Part shown: positions 1-6,442 of the stretch, one piece after another | Numbering within the stretch: the stretch's first letter is position 1 | How the letters are laid out: every line of letters starts with the position of its first letter | Origin: SMWD01 sp964629475 | GTDB lineage: Bacteria > Pseudomonadota > Gammaproteobacteria > Steroidobacterales > GCA-2729495 | DNA: 8,142 nucleotides | NCBI GenBank assembly: GCA_964629475.1 | Contig: CAZVQW010000042.1 | Location: 1-8,142, forward strand | Reading direction: 5' to 3' | Made by a program: the position numbers and the translations under genes | The notes under the pieces: model-generated | Seen by the model: the letters and a program-made list of their open reading frames with translations, nothing else | Told to the model about the DNA's origin: nothing | Databases searched by the model: none

Positions 1-70
1 GGGGGCCGGGGTTTATCCCCCCCCCCCCCCGTACTTAATTTGGGGGGGGGGGCAATCCCCCGGGCCCCGC
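1..70. other. Low-complexity G/C homopolymer end, likely assembly artefact
   Basis: The first ~70 bases consist mainly of homopolymer blocks: 14 C at 17-30, 11 G at 42-52, and further G and C runs on either side, joined by a few AT-containing bases. The sequence becomes normal from about position 71, just before the stop codon of the first gene. Nothing coding or regulatory can be supported here. Such runs are typical of a low-quality contig or read end, so I infer an artefact rather than a biological repeat. Confidence 0.7.
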
Positions 71-91
71 CCGGCTGTTTCAGTGGTGCAG

Positions 92-1453
92 CTAACCGAT
101 GTGTTCGGCGAAGAACTGATTCAGGCAGCGATTTTCCGGGTCGAGCTGGCGGCGCAGCTGGCGAAACCGGCGGAGTCGATTGCCATACGCATCATCCGCA
201 TGACGTGGCGACATGCCGCGTGTCTGGTTGAACAGCGGGATTCCGCCGAACCTGCCCGCAAGATCGGCAAAGTCGAGCAGAAAATTTTCCCAGCCGGCCA
301 TGTTTGTCGAGCGTAATTTAAGTGCAAACAACGGCTGGTCATGGCTAGGTGACAACGTCGCACTCTGATCACGATCGATACGGTATGCAACCCCTGGCAG
401 ATCGCAACGAAACCCGGCAATTTTATAGTGACGCAGACAGAATGCCCGGTAGGCATAGATTACCGACGCGAACCGATCGACAGGGAACAACCAACTGCAA
501 TAGGCAATCGATGTCGACTGGCGCACCTTCCTGAACTGCCCGGTCTGCTCCATCGCATTACTGCCGACGACGGAGAAGCGCTTGTTAACGAATCTCTGCG
601 TCGCTTCACTGAAGCCGTCGATCAACGGGTCGCGAAGCTTGCCAATCGGCACGACCCGGCCGACCGAATGCACGAAATCCGGGACTGCCTTATTGCAGGC
701 CCAATCCCTGATCTTCCAAGGTAACATCTTGTTCTGCTGTTCGCCGGTATCAGCCCCGGCATCGGAAAGCCGCAATTCGATAAATGCACGGTCACGGAAT
801 GGCAGCAGGAAAATCTTGACCCCGGCTCTGACTCCGGAGATATCCGGAATGAAGCGCATCAACTCCTCGAGTACAAGCTCCCGATTACGAATCGTATACG
901 GGCGAATGGGACGAATCTTTAATGTCACGTTGCAAACAACGCCCAGCAATCCATAACCTTGCCGCACCATGCACAGCAACTCTGGCATGTCCTCACCTAC
1001 TTCAATCTGCTGACCCCGTGGCGTCACGAGCGTCACACTGGTTACCGAAGCAGCAAGATGCCCCGCATCACCGGGAACACCGGCGGAAAGCGAACCACTG
1101 CTGATCAGACCACCAACCGTTCGTTCCGGATACTCGTAGCTGCCGATAAGTTCCATTTCCTCACCGGCCAGGCGATCGGCCAGTGAGCGCAGCTGCATGC
1201 CGGCGCCGACCTGAATGGTATTTGTCGACATCCGCATGAACTTCTTCATTGCCGTCATATCCAGCAACGTACCTTGCGTACGCGCATTACGCGTGCTGCC
1301 GCTATTCGAACCAACCGCCCGCACGGGCCCCGGATAACGACGTGGATCTTTCAGAACGGCGATGACATCGTCGATCGATGTCGGGCGTATTGATTTGACC
1401 GCCCCCTGCCCCTGCTTGTGACCATTAGACTTGTGAGTGACCGTCCGTACCAT
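92..1453 (-). CDS. FAD-binding oxidoreductase, VAO/PCMH fold, sugar-lactone-oxidase-like
   Basis: Predicted soluble flavoprotein of about 453 residues with no signal peptide. The N-terminal part (about residues 20-185) reads as a GlcD/FAD_binding_4 domain: PVRAVGSNSGSTRN at 43-56, LLDMTAM at 63-69, VGAGMQLRSLADRL at 82-95, GGLISSGSLSAG at 114-125, and RQGYGLLGVV at 164-173 closing the FAD site. The C-terminal part resembles the D-arabinono-1,4-lactone oxidase cap and tail, with GIPLFNQTR and a terminal DPENRCLNQFF block (438-448). Family members oxidise a hydroxyl or lactone substrate with O2 or another acceptor; the substrate here is unknown. The position where covalently flavinylated relatives carry histidine (GS-x-H-S) reads GSNSGS (48-53), so FAD is probably non-covalent. 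I chose the ATG at 1453 because GGAG lies 6 nt upstream of it. An in-frame ATG at 1522 would add 23 residues but has no good ribosome binding site. The gene ends at TAG (92-94) next to the low-quality window edge. Family call is solid; substrate is not. Confidence 0.85.
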   Translation of the reverse strand: MVRTVTHKSNGHKQGQGAVKSIRPTSIDDVIAVLKDPRRYPGPVRAVGSNSGSTRNARTQGTLLDMTAMKKFMRMSTNTIQVGAGMQLRSLADRLAGEEMELIGSYEYPERTVGGLISSGSLSAGVPGDAGHLAASVTSVTLVTPRGQQIEVGEDMPELLCMVRQGYGLLGVVCNVTLKIRPIRPYTIRNRELVLEELMRFIPDISGVRAGVKIFLLPFRDRAFIELRLSDAGADTGEQQNKMLPWKIRDWACNKAVPDFVHSVGRVVPIGKLRDPLIDGFSEATQRFVNKRFSVVGSNAMEQTGQFRKVRQSTSIAYCSWLFPVDRFASVIYAYRAFCLRHYKIAGFRCDLPGVAYRIDRDQSATLSPSHDQPLFALKLRSTNMAGWENFLLDFADLAGRFGGIPLFNQTRGMSPRHADDAYGNRLRRFRQLRRQLDPENRCLNQFFAEHIG

Positions 1454-1581
1454 TTTGCGCTCCGTGCTCTGCAGAATTGTCACCGACCGGGACGATTGCA
1501 CGAGACGAAAGGACAGGTCCATTCGTAGCTGGCAACCCCGCCGTCATAGAACTGTGTCCCGTAGACCGGTGGTTTTGTGTC

Positions 1582-1597
1582 CCCGGCTTTCACCGGG
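1582..1597. repeat. Short hairpin CCCGG-6 nt-CCGGG
   Basis: A 5-bp perfect GC stem (1582-1586 with 1593-1597) encloses the loop CTTTCA. An alternative pairing uses CCGGTG at 1566-1571 with CACCGG at 1591-1596. Neither strand has a T-run after the stem, so it is not an intrinsic terminator. It lies about 130 nt upstream of the oxidoreductase start and could fold in that leader RNA; this is inference. Confidence 0.3.
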
Positions 1598-1655
1598 TAT
1601 ACCTTTAAATCAGCAGATGAAATATGTCGCAAGTTTGCGGGCACGACAAGTTCGA

Positions 1656-1692
1656 CGGTATTCTTTCATTACCGCACCAACGGTCAATACCG
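1656..1692 (-). promoter_or_regulatory. Nested inverted repeat overlapping a candidate promoter of the FAD oxidoreductase gene
   Basis: CGGTATT (1656-1662) and AATACCG (1686-1692) form a perfect 7-bp inverted repeat. Inside it, ACCG (1671-1674) and CGGT (1681-1684) form a second stem around a 6-nt loop. On the minus strand the same block holds a weak sigma70-like pair: TTGACC (1687-1682) and AAGAAT (1665-1660), 16 bp apart. The match is 5/6 for the -35 and 4/6 for the -10. Transcription from there would give a leader of roughly 200 nt before the ATG at 1453. The overlap of repeat and promoter would suit a repressor operator, but a structured RNA or chance are equally open. Confidence 0.3.
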
Positions 1693-1814
1693 GGATTCTG
1701 TTCAAAAGGCGCCGCCGCGACTGGGCTCACGCCCGACAGGACACGATTATGTCTGCTACGAATAACATGCACCGTATTCGCTGCGAAATATTAAGAAAAA
1801 TAGTATTCCGCAAA

Positions 1815-1839
1815 TTTGTCAGTGCCGCAAAATGACAAA
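1815..1839. promoter_or_regulatory. Perfect 7-bp inverted repeat, operator-like
   Basis: TTTGTCA (1815-1821) and TGACAAA (1833-1839) are perfect inverted copies with an 11-bp spacer; half-site centres are 18 bp apart. The element lies in the AT-rich part of the non-coding region between ygiQ and the oxidoreductase. The geometry is compatible with binding of a dimeric helix-turn-helix regulator. No regulator gene is in the window, and the link to either neighbour is inference. Confidence 0.3.
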
Positions 1840-1975
1840 AAATGAAGCCTGTGTACAGGACGCCTGGCCAAACACCGCGTACGATCTGGCGAGTCAAAAT
1901 CAGGGGACGCATAGAAAGCCAGACACATCGATGACGACTATCGGAAAACTCACGATCGGTGGACTGTCAGCGAGC

Positions 1976-4210
1976 TCAGCGAGGTCTACGACGGCGCGCC
2001 CCGCTTTTACTACGCACCGCTCTACTATCGCGTGGCGGCAGGCCGGTGTGTTGCGTCAAAGCCTTGCCTGCCGGATTGCGACGCTGATGACCTTCTGTCG
2101 AGTTCTTCCGTCGAGGCGACCTGTAGTCTGATTCCTCATCGGAATGGCGAGTCGGGATCAGTTGCCGTGTTCCGTCGCCGATCAGGTCGGCGCGACCCAT
2201 CTTCCTGAGTGCCGCACGCAAAAGTGGCCAGTTATGCGGATCATGATAACGCAGGAATGCCTTGTGCAACTTTCGTTGCTCCGGGTCCTTTGCCGTTTCG
2301 ACGGCGGCACTCTTGTAAGTCACCTTGCGCAGCGGATTCCTTGCCGAGTGATACATCGCTGTCGCACTAGTCATCGGCGACGGATAAAAAGCCTGTACCT
2401 GATCAGCACGATAATCATTTTTCTTGAGCCATAAGGCGAGATTCAGCATGTCCTTATCGGTCGTACCCGGATGTGCCGCGATGAAGTACGGAATCAGATA
2501 TTGCTCCTTTCCTGCCTCGGCCGAATATTTATCGAATAACTTTCTGAATTCATCATAGGTATCGATACCGGGTTTCATCATTTTACCGAGCGGATCTTCC
2601 TCGGTGTGTTCCGGCGCAATCTTCAGGTAACCGCCGACATGATGCGTCACGAGCTCTCTGACATATTCAGAATCCTCGACCGCCAGGTCGTAGCGCAGGC
2701 CCGAAGCGATCAATACTTTCTTCACCCCCTCGATACGGCGTACATCACGATACAGCTTCGTCAATGCCGAATGGTCGGTCTTCAGGTTCTGGCAGACACC
2801 AGGATAAATACAGCTCGGCTTGCGGCACGCCGCCTCTATTTCCCGGCTCTTACAGGCGATGCGGTACATATTCGCAGTCGGGCCGCCCAGGTCGGATATG
2901 ACGCCTGTGAAGCCGGGAACCTTGTCGCGTATCGCCTCAATCTCCTGAGTGATCGAATCGGCCGAACGATTCTGGACGATGCGTCCTTCGTGCTCGGTAA
3001 TCGAGCAGAAGGTGCAGCCACCAAAGCAACCGCGCATGATATTGATGGAGAACCGGATCATCTCGTACGCCGGGATTTTTTCGGCGCCATAAACAGGATG
3101 CGGCACGCGAGCGAACGGTGCACCGAATACGTAGTCCATTTCCTCCATTACCAGCGGAATCGGCGGCGGATTCAGCCACAGATCGACCTCGGCGTGTTTT
3201 TGCACGAGCGCGCGCGCATTACCCGGATTCGTCTCGAGATGTAGTACGCGGTTCGCATGAGCATACAGAGCCGGATCGGCACGAACCTTTTCGAACGACG
3301 GCAGGCGAATCACGGTTCTGCTGCGGTCCGGTCGCTCACGCTTCGCAGGATGCCGAACCGGATTGCCGTTTTCGTCATACTCGACCCCGTACAGCGCCGC
3401 TTCCCGTCGGTGTCGTTCGTCGACCGTCATATCACGACTGTTGATATATGGATTGGCAACGGCATCGAGCTTGCCGGGCCGGTCGATTCTCGTCGAATCG
3501 ATTTCTGTCCAGTCGGCAGGAGTGTCGCGGCGTATAAACGCGCTGCCACGCACGTCAGTGATCTCCGCAATTAACTCGCCGCGACTAAGTCGATAGGCAA
3601 TCTCGGCAAGAGCCCGTTCCGCATTGCCATACAACAGCATATCGGCCGTCGCATCGATCAGAATCGATCGACGCACACTGTCCTGCCAGTAATCGTAATG
3701 TGCGATACGGCGCAGCGACGCCTCGATACCGCCGAGTATGACCGGGACGTCCGCAAACGCCTCCTTGCAGCGCTGTGAGTAAACCAGCGAACAACGATCC
3801 GGACGTCGCCCGCCGACGCCACCCGGAGTGTAAGCATCGTCCGAGCGCAGTTTCCGATCAGCCGTATAGCGATTGATCATCGAATCCATGTTGCCGGCCG
3901 CCACGCCGAAAAACAGATTCGGCTTGCCAAGCGCCTCAAACGCCGCCTTCGACTGCCAGTCAGGCTGCGCAATGATGCCGACCCGAAAACCCTGTGCCTC
4001 CAGCAGGCGCCCGACGATCGCCATGCCGAACGACGGGTGATCGACGTAGGCATCGCCGGTCACGATGATGACATCGCACGAATCCCAGCCAAGCACATCC
4101 ATCTCAGCTCGGCTCATCGGCAGGAAAGGCGCCGTGCCGAAACACTCGGCCCAATATTTGGGATACCGATATAACGCAGTTCTGGCTTTGGGGATGGAGA
4201 CGGCAGACAT
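1976..4210 (-). CDS. ygiQ: YgiQ family radical SAM protein (UPF0313)
   Basis: Full-length 744-residue protein, close to the ~740 residues of E. coli YgiQ. The order matches the family. An N-terminal UPF0313 domain runs from about 20 to 300 (MDVLGWDSCDVIIVTGDAYVDHP from 37, GGIEASLRR at 160-168). A radical SAM core follows from about 385 to 640, with the cluster motif RGCFGGCTFC giving Cys395, Cys399 and Cys402 (CX3CX2C) for the 4Fe-4S cluster that binds S-adenosylmethionine. The C-terminal part has HDPHNWPLLRAALRKMGR and ends in a basic, low-complexity tail that keeps the family signature LTQHTGLPPR (718-727). Extra cysteines at 453, 462, 467 and 473, in a CRKPSCIYPGVC block, are also a feature of YgiQ proteins. 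It is predicted cytoplasmic. The reaction is unknown in the family. The start ATG at 4210 is supported by GGAAG five nt upstream. It lies 68 bp downstream of the split-barrel gene and is probably co-transcribed with it. Confidence 0.95.
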   Translation of the reverse strand: MSAVSIPKARTALYRYPKYWAECFGTAPFLPMSRAEMDVLGWDSCDVIIVTGDAYVDHPSFGMAIVGRLLEAQGFRVGIIAQPDWQSKAAFEALGKPNLFFGVAAGNMDSMINRYTADRKLRSDDAYTPGGVGGRRPDRCSLVYSQRCKEAFADVPVILGGIEASLRRIAHYDYWQDSVRRSILIDATADMLLYGNAERALAEIAYRLSRGELIAEITDVRGSAFIRRDTPADWTEIDSTRIDRPGKLDAVANPYINSRDMTVDERHRREAALYGVEYDENGNPVRHPAKRERPDRSRTVIRLPSFEKVRADPALYAHANRVLHLETNPGNARALVQKHAEVDLWLNPPPIPLVMEEMDYVFGAPFARVPHPVYGAEKIPAYEMIRFSINIMRGCFGGCTFCSITEHEGRIVQNRSADSITQEIEAIRDKVPGFTGVISDLGGPTANMYRIACKSREIEAACRKPSCIYPGVCQNLKTDHSALTKLYRDVRRIEGVKKVLIASGLRYDLAVEDSEYVRELVTHHVGGYLKIAPEHTEEDPLGKMMKPGIDTYDEFRKLFDKYSAEAGKEQYLIPYFIAAHPGTTDKDMLNLALWLKKNDYRADQVQAFYPSPMTSATAMYHSARNPLRKVTYKSAAVETAKDPEQRKLHKAFLRYHDPHNWPLLRAALRKMGRADLIGDGTRQLIPTRHSDEESDYRSPRRKNSTEGHQRRNPAGKALTQHTGLPPRDSRAVRSKSGARRRRPR

Positions 4211-4278
4211 GGGGGCTTCCGATGGTGGAAACCCTATTCTAGTCGATTTCGATCGAATCCCCGCCGATCCGGCAGGCT
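4211..4278 (-). other. Intergenic spacer with a 10-bp palindrome and a GC hairpin, no terminator
   Basis: Just after the stop of the split-barrel gene the minus-strand transcript could form a 6-bp stem with one G-T pair and a 3-nt loop (plus coordinates 4261-4275). No T-run follows it. Next to it is the perfect palindrome TTCGATCGAA (4248-4257). A minus-strand TAGAAT (4241-4236) resembles a -10 box but has no -35 partner at 16-18 bp. I read this as an intra-operon spacer. Confidence 0.4.
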
Positions 4279-4842
4279 CTACGTTGGGCTTTGCGAACCG
4301 GGCGTAACGCTGGCCTCGGCCTCATCCTTGCGCCAGACCTGGCGCGGCGCCCAACCATACTTACGATTCAGGTGCTCGGTGTAAACGATGCGCTCCGGGT
4401 CGAGACGCATGAGTTTCCCGCGCGGCGGTCCGTCCGCGAGATCGCGGCCGAGTTCGAACGACCCGGCGACCCACTTGAATACCTTCATACCGTGCTCCCA
4501 CTCCGGTGTATCGACGTCGAGTAGCGTGGCATTGCCGAAAAACTGTACACCCATGACACAGGCCCAACCCGCCATCGGGTTCGCGATCGCAAACGATACG
4601 CGCGGATCGCGCTGCATAGCCTTGAGCTTGGGACTGTTCGGCTGTGGAAACATATAGAGCTGCAGCCCGTCGGCATAGAACTCGACCGGGCTGACGATTG
4701 CCGCGCCGCTTTTCATGACCGTACCCAGATAGCCAATGTTCGTGATCGTTGTCACGCGCTCGATCCGCTCTTCCAGCATGTCTTTTGGCATGGCCTTGGT
4801 CGGCCACGGTGTTTCCTCGAGCCATTTTTGTGCTGCGCTCAT
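4279..4842 (-). CDS. Pyridoxamine 5'-phosphate oxidase family (FMN-binding split barrel) protein
   Basis: Predicted cytoplasmic protein of 187 residues with a split-barrel flavin-binding fold. Family-like segments are GYLGTVMKSGAAIVSPVEFYADG (37-59, first strands), LQLYMFPQPNSPKLKAMQRDPRVSFAI (60-86, the region that contacts the flavin phosphate in relatives) and MGVQFFGNATLLD (97-109). Members bind FMN, F420 or haem and include PNP oxidases and general reductases. Nothing here identifies the substrate, and the true PdxH C-terminal signature is not evident, so vitamin B6 synthesis should not be assumed. Several in-frame starts exist. I prefer the ATG at 4842 because GGAG sits six nt upstream. 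ATGs at 4848 and 4854 overlap that ribosome binding site or lack one, and a start at 4932 would add 30 residues unlike the family. It appears to be the first gene of a two-gene unit with ygiQ, and is divergent from the TfpX/TfpZ-like gene. Confidence 0.85.
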   Translation of the reverse strand: MSAAQKWLEETPWPTKAMPKDMLEERIERVTTITNIGYLGTVMKSGAAIVSPVEFYADGLQLYMFPQPNSPKLKAMQRDPRVSFAIANPMAGWACVMGVQFFGNATLLDVDTPEWEHGMKVFKWVAGSFELGRDLADGPPRGKLMRLDPERIVYTEHLNRKYGWAPRQVWRKDEAEASVTPGSQSPT

Positions 4843-4860
4843 CACCATCTCCATTATCGT

Positions 4861-4875
4861 CACCGTTTTTCGGTG
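4861..4875 (-). repeat. Small hairpin just upstream of the split-barrel gene
   Basis: On the minus strand CACCG-AAAAA-CGGTG forms a perfect 5-bp stem with an A5 loop, ending about 19 nt before the chosen start codon and about 8 nt before its GGAG. It would lie in the 5' leader of the mRNA. No downstream T-run in that direction. Possible modest effect on translation or a small operator; evidence is only the symmetry. Confidence 0.25.
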
Positions 4876-4992
4876 GCGGCTACGATAACCGATTTGTGCC
4901 GCGCTTGTCGCACATGGTACGGCCCGGTCCACTCCGCGGAACCCGCACTGCCCGACGGCTCATCCGCCGTGAAGAAATGAGAACCGAGTCAC

Positions 4993-5020
4993 TTGACGGT
5001 CTCGCGTACATCGGTAGATT
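4993..5020 (+). promoter_or_regulatory. Candidate sigma70 promoter for the TfpX/TfpZ-like gene
   Basis: TTGACG (4993-4998, 5/6 match) is followed after 16 bp by TAGATT (5015-5020, 4/6 match). Transcription would begin near 5027, giving a leader of about 30 nt before the ATG at 5056. Position and spacing suit this gene, and it is the best promoter match in the 213-bp divergent region. Confidence 0.45.
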
Positions 5021-5055
5021 TGAGCCATGACACGGAAACTATTTCCTGACCAACC

Positions 5056-5808
5056 ATGAACAAACCACGCGCATTTCTGATTCACCTCAGCATGAGTGCA
5101 GCGATCGTCGGTATCGTCTGCGCCGTGATTTTCTTCGCCTGGTATCCACAGCCTTATTTTGACATCGTCGGTGCCTGGTCGGTCCTGCAAATATTGATCG
5201 GTGTCGATCTCATCATCGGCCCATTGCTGACCCTGATTCTTTACAAGCCCAACAAACCCGGTCTCGTATTCGACCTTTCGATTATTGCGGTCATACAGCT
5301 GAGCGCATTGATCTATGGCACGACCGTCATCTACCAGGAACGGCCGTATTACGTTGTCTTCGCAATTGACCGCTTTGAGGTTCTGTCCCGCACCGAAATC
5401 GATCCGAATGCCATCCCCTATGACTCGCTACGTAAAAAACCATTCATCGGACCGATCTTCGCCGTGGCTTTATTCCCCGATTCCGAGCAGGAGCGCCAGA
5501 AATTGCTAACCGACGTCTTTGCAGGCAAACCCGATCTCGAACGCCGCCCGGAATACTGGGATATTTATGAGCGACATACCGCCGGCATTATCGAACGAGC
5601 AAAGCCACTGACAGAACTGGCGAACGATCGACCGGACGCACGAAACAAGATTGATTTTTTCACTCAATCCCGAACCGATGCCGACCAACTGATCGGCGTC
5701 CCAATTGTCGGCAAGAAAGGTGCGTTTTGTTTCGTCTTGAACAGGAACACACAACAACCGGTCGGCGTCATCGAGTTCGATCCGTGGGTGGCTAATGACA
5801 CCTCATAA
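5056..5808 (+). CDS. TfpX/TfpZ-like type IV pilin accessory protein
   Basis: Predicted inner-membrane protein of 250 residues, the usual family length. It has three hydrophobic helices at about 8-29, 41-63 and 71-93. Conserved-looking blocks are FFAWYPQPYFDIVGAW (26-41), LIGVDLIIGPLLTLI (47-61), YKPNKPGLVFDLSIIA (63-78) and QERPYYVVFAIDRFEVL (94-110). A C-terminal extracytoplasmic domain of about 140 residues ends in PVGVIEFDP. In Pseudomonas the TfpX, TfpY and TfpZ proteins are encoded beside particular major pilin alleles and support surface display of those pili. Here neither neighbour is a pilin or a pilin glycosyltransferase, so the gene is an orphan within this window. The ribosome binding site before ATG 5056 is weak; no better in-frame start exists close upstream. 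It converges on the LEA2 lipoprotein gene with only ~25 bp between stops and no clear terminator. Family recognition is by pattern; the precise subtype is not assigned. Confidence 0.8.
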   Translation: MNKPRAFLIHLSMSAAIVGIVCAVIFFAWYPQPYFDIVGAWSVLQILIGVDLIIGPLLTLILYKPNKPGLVFDLSIIAVIQLSALIYGTTVIYQERPYYVVFAIDRFEVLSRTEIDPNAIPYDSLRKKPFIGPIFAVALFPDSEQERQKLLTDVFAGKPDLERRPEYWDIYERHTAGIIERAKPLTELANDRPDARNKIDFFTQSRTDADQLIGVPIVGKKGAFCFVLNRNTQQPVGVIEFDPWVANDTS

Positions 5809-5833
5809 CCAATTCATACAGGCCGGACATTCT

Positions 5834-6334
5834 CTATATAGTGCTGGTGCCGCCTGAAGTCGGCTTACTCGTTAAACTCACACTGCCCCTCTGATCGATA
5901 GACACACGGCCGAGTACCGCGATCGCGACATAGATATGGCCGGTCAGCGCATAATCGAGCTCCCGTTCGCCGGCACTGAACAGTTGCACCGCCAGCGCGA
6001 GACTCCGGCCTGAATCGACATCGACGACGACATCGACAAGTTCGCTACCGCGCGCTGCGACGGTAAAGCCATCGATCAGGGCTCCATTTGCAATCTGCAT
6101 GCCTTCGACTTCGAGGCCGAATTGCCCACCCTTGACCGGTATCGAGACATCGTTCGGATTATCGATGCGCAACCGGCACAGTAGTTTGACGCCGCTGAAG
6201 CTGATTTGTTGTGGCTCGACACTGACGAGCCGCACTCGTGGTTCCTCGAGATCCTGGTACAACAAGGCGCAACCGTTGAGCGCTGCCAGCAGAAGCAACA
6301 CCGTGGCATGACATAGAAAAGAAAATTGCTTCAT
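5834..6334 (-). CDS. LEA type 2 (WHy domain) family lipoprotein
   Basis: Small predicted lipoprotein of 166 residues. The N-terminus MKQFSFLCHATVLLLLAALNGC has a positive residue, a hydrophobic core and a lipobox ending LNGC, so Cys22 is the likely lipidated residue. Asparagine at -2 is a little unusual. The mature part (about 33-155) matches the LEA2/WHy beta-sandwich: VRLVSVEPQQISF (34-46), then RLRIDNPNDVSIPVKGGQFGLEVEG (54-78) with the characteristic N-P-N at 59-61, and a second half with LDYALTGHIYVA. Bacterial members are small envelope or desiccation-associated proteins, mostly without a defined role. I chose the ATG at 6334; a GTG at 6358 would add eight residues before a normal signal peptide. 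The site upstream is only a weak GGTGG-type match. It is divergent from the uORF/DUF1838 unit and shares its regulatory region. Confidence 0.8.
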   Translation of the reverse strand: MKQFSFLCHATVLLLLAALNGCALLYQDLEEPRVRLVSVEPQQISFSGVKLLCRLRIDNPNDVSIPVKGGQFGLEVEGMQIANGALIDGFTVAARGSELVDVVVDVDSGRSLALAVQLFSAGERELDYALTGHIYVAIAVLGRVSIDQRGSVSLTSKPTSGGTSTI

Positions 6335-6371
6335 AAACAGACCACCAGACACAACCACATTAGCCGGGCCA

Positions 6372-6400
6372 GCATGTTACCGGTCCTGTGACTAACATGC
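6372..6400. promoter_or_regulatory. Perfect 8-bp inverted repeat between divergent genes, operator candidate
   Basis: GCATGTTA (6372-6379) and TAACATGC (6393-6400) are exact inverted copies separated by 13 bp. Half-site centres are 21 bp apart, two turns of B-DNA, which places both on the same face of the helix. The element lies between the lipoprotein start (6334, minus) and the uORF start (6443, plus), where a shared regulator would bind. No convincing -35/-10 pair was found for either direction. It could also form an 8-bp RNA stem if transcribed. Confidence 0.45.
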
Positions 6401-6433
6401 GAAGTCGCCCTGACCGCATCAGTCTTTTTTGAC

Positions 6434-6438
6434 GGAGG
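6434..6438 (+). promoter_or_regulatory. Strong Shine-Dalgarno GGAGG of the upstream ORF
   Basis: GGAGG lies four nt before the ATG at 6443 and is the best ribosome binding site on the plus strand in this part of the window. It serves a short frame, not the frame of the large downstream gene, whose own ATG at 6504 has only a weak GAG nearby. Confidence 0.55.
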
Positions 6439-6442
6439 ACAA

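Larger units (their letters stand above)
1454..1975. other. Non-coding region upstream of the FAD oxidoreductase, with inverted repeats
   Basis: About 520 bp separate the ygiQ stop from the oxidoreductase start, both on the minus strand. Open frames on either strand here are arginine-rich or lack any recognisable domain and good ribosome binding sites, so I do not call a gene. The stretch around 1785-1850 is markedly AT-rich compared with the flanking genes. It holds three symmetrical elements listed separately (1582-1597, 1656-1692, 1815-1839). No hairpin followed by a T-run was found to terminate ygiQ. The region most likely contains the 3' end of the ygiQ transcript and the promoter and leader of the oxidoreductase. 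Confidence 0.6.

Noticed and set aside
1437..1835. 132-codon plus-strand frame covering most of the non-coding region
   Set aside because: Very arginine-rich, no domain, begins inside the oxidoreductase gene on the other strand, and no good ribosome binding site.
2606..3244. Open frame of 212 codons on the plus strand within ygiQ
   Set aside because: It lies wholly antisense to a clearly recognised gene with intact family motifs, shows no domain, and is the kind of shadow frame expected in GC-rich coding sequence.
4235..4265. Sequence resembling a tRNA T-arm (TTCGATCGAATCC) in the ygiQ upstream spacer
   Set aside because: No acceptor, D or anticodon arm can be found in the 68-bp spacer; the resemblance comes from the TTCGATCGAA palindrome.
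4361..4825. 154-codon minus-strand frame within the split-barrel protein gene
   Set aside because: Another frame of the same strand inside a recognised gene; arginine-rich and without a domain.
4955..4970. ACGGC/GCCGT hairpin considered as a terminator between the divergent genes
   Set aside because: Only a 5-bp stem, no T-run on either side, and a divergent intergenic region does not need a terminator.
6409..6430. CTGA/TCAG stem followed by a run of T considered as an intrinsic terminator or attenuator
   Set aside because: The stem is only 4 bp and not GC-rich, too weak for an intrinsic terminator; the T-run directly precedes the uORF ribosome binding site.
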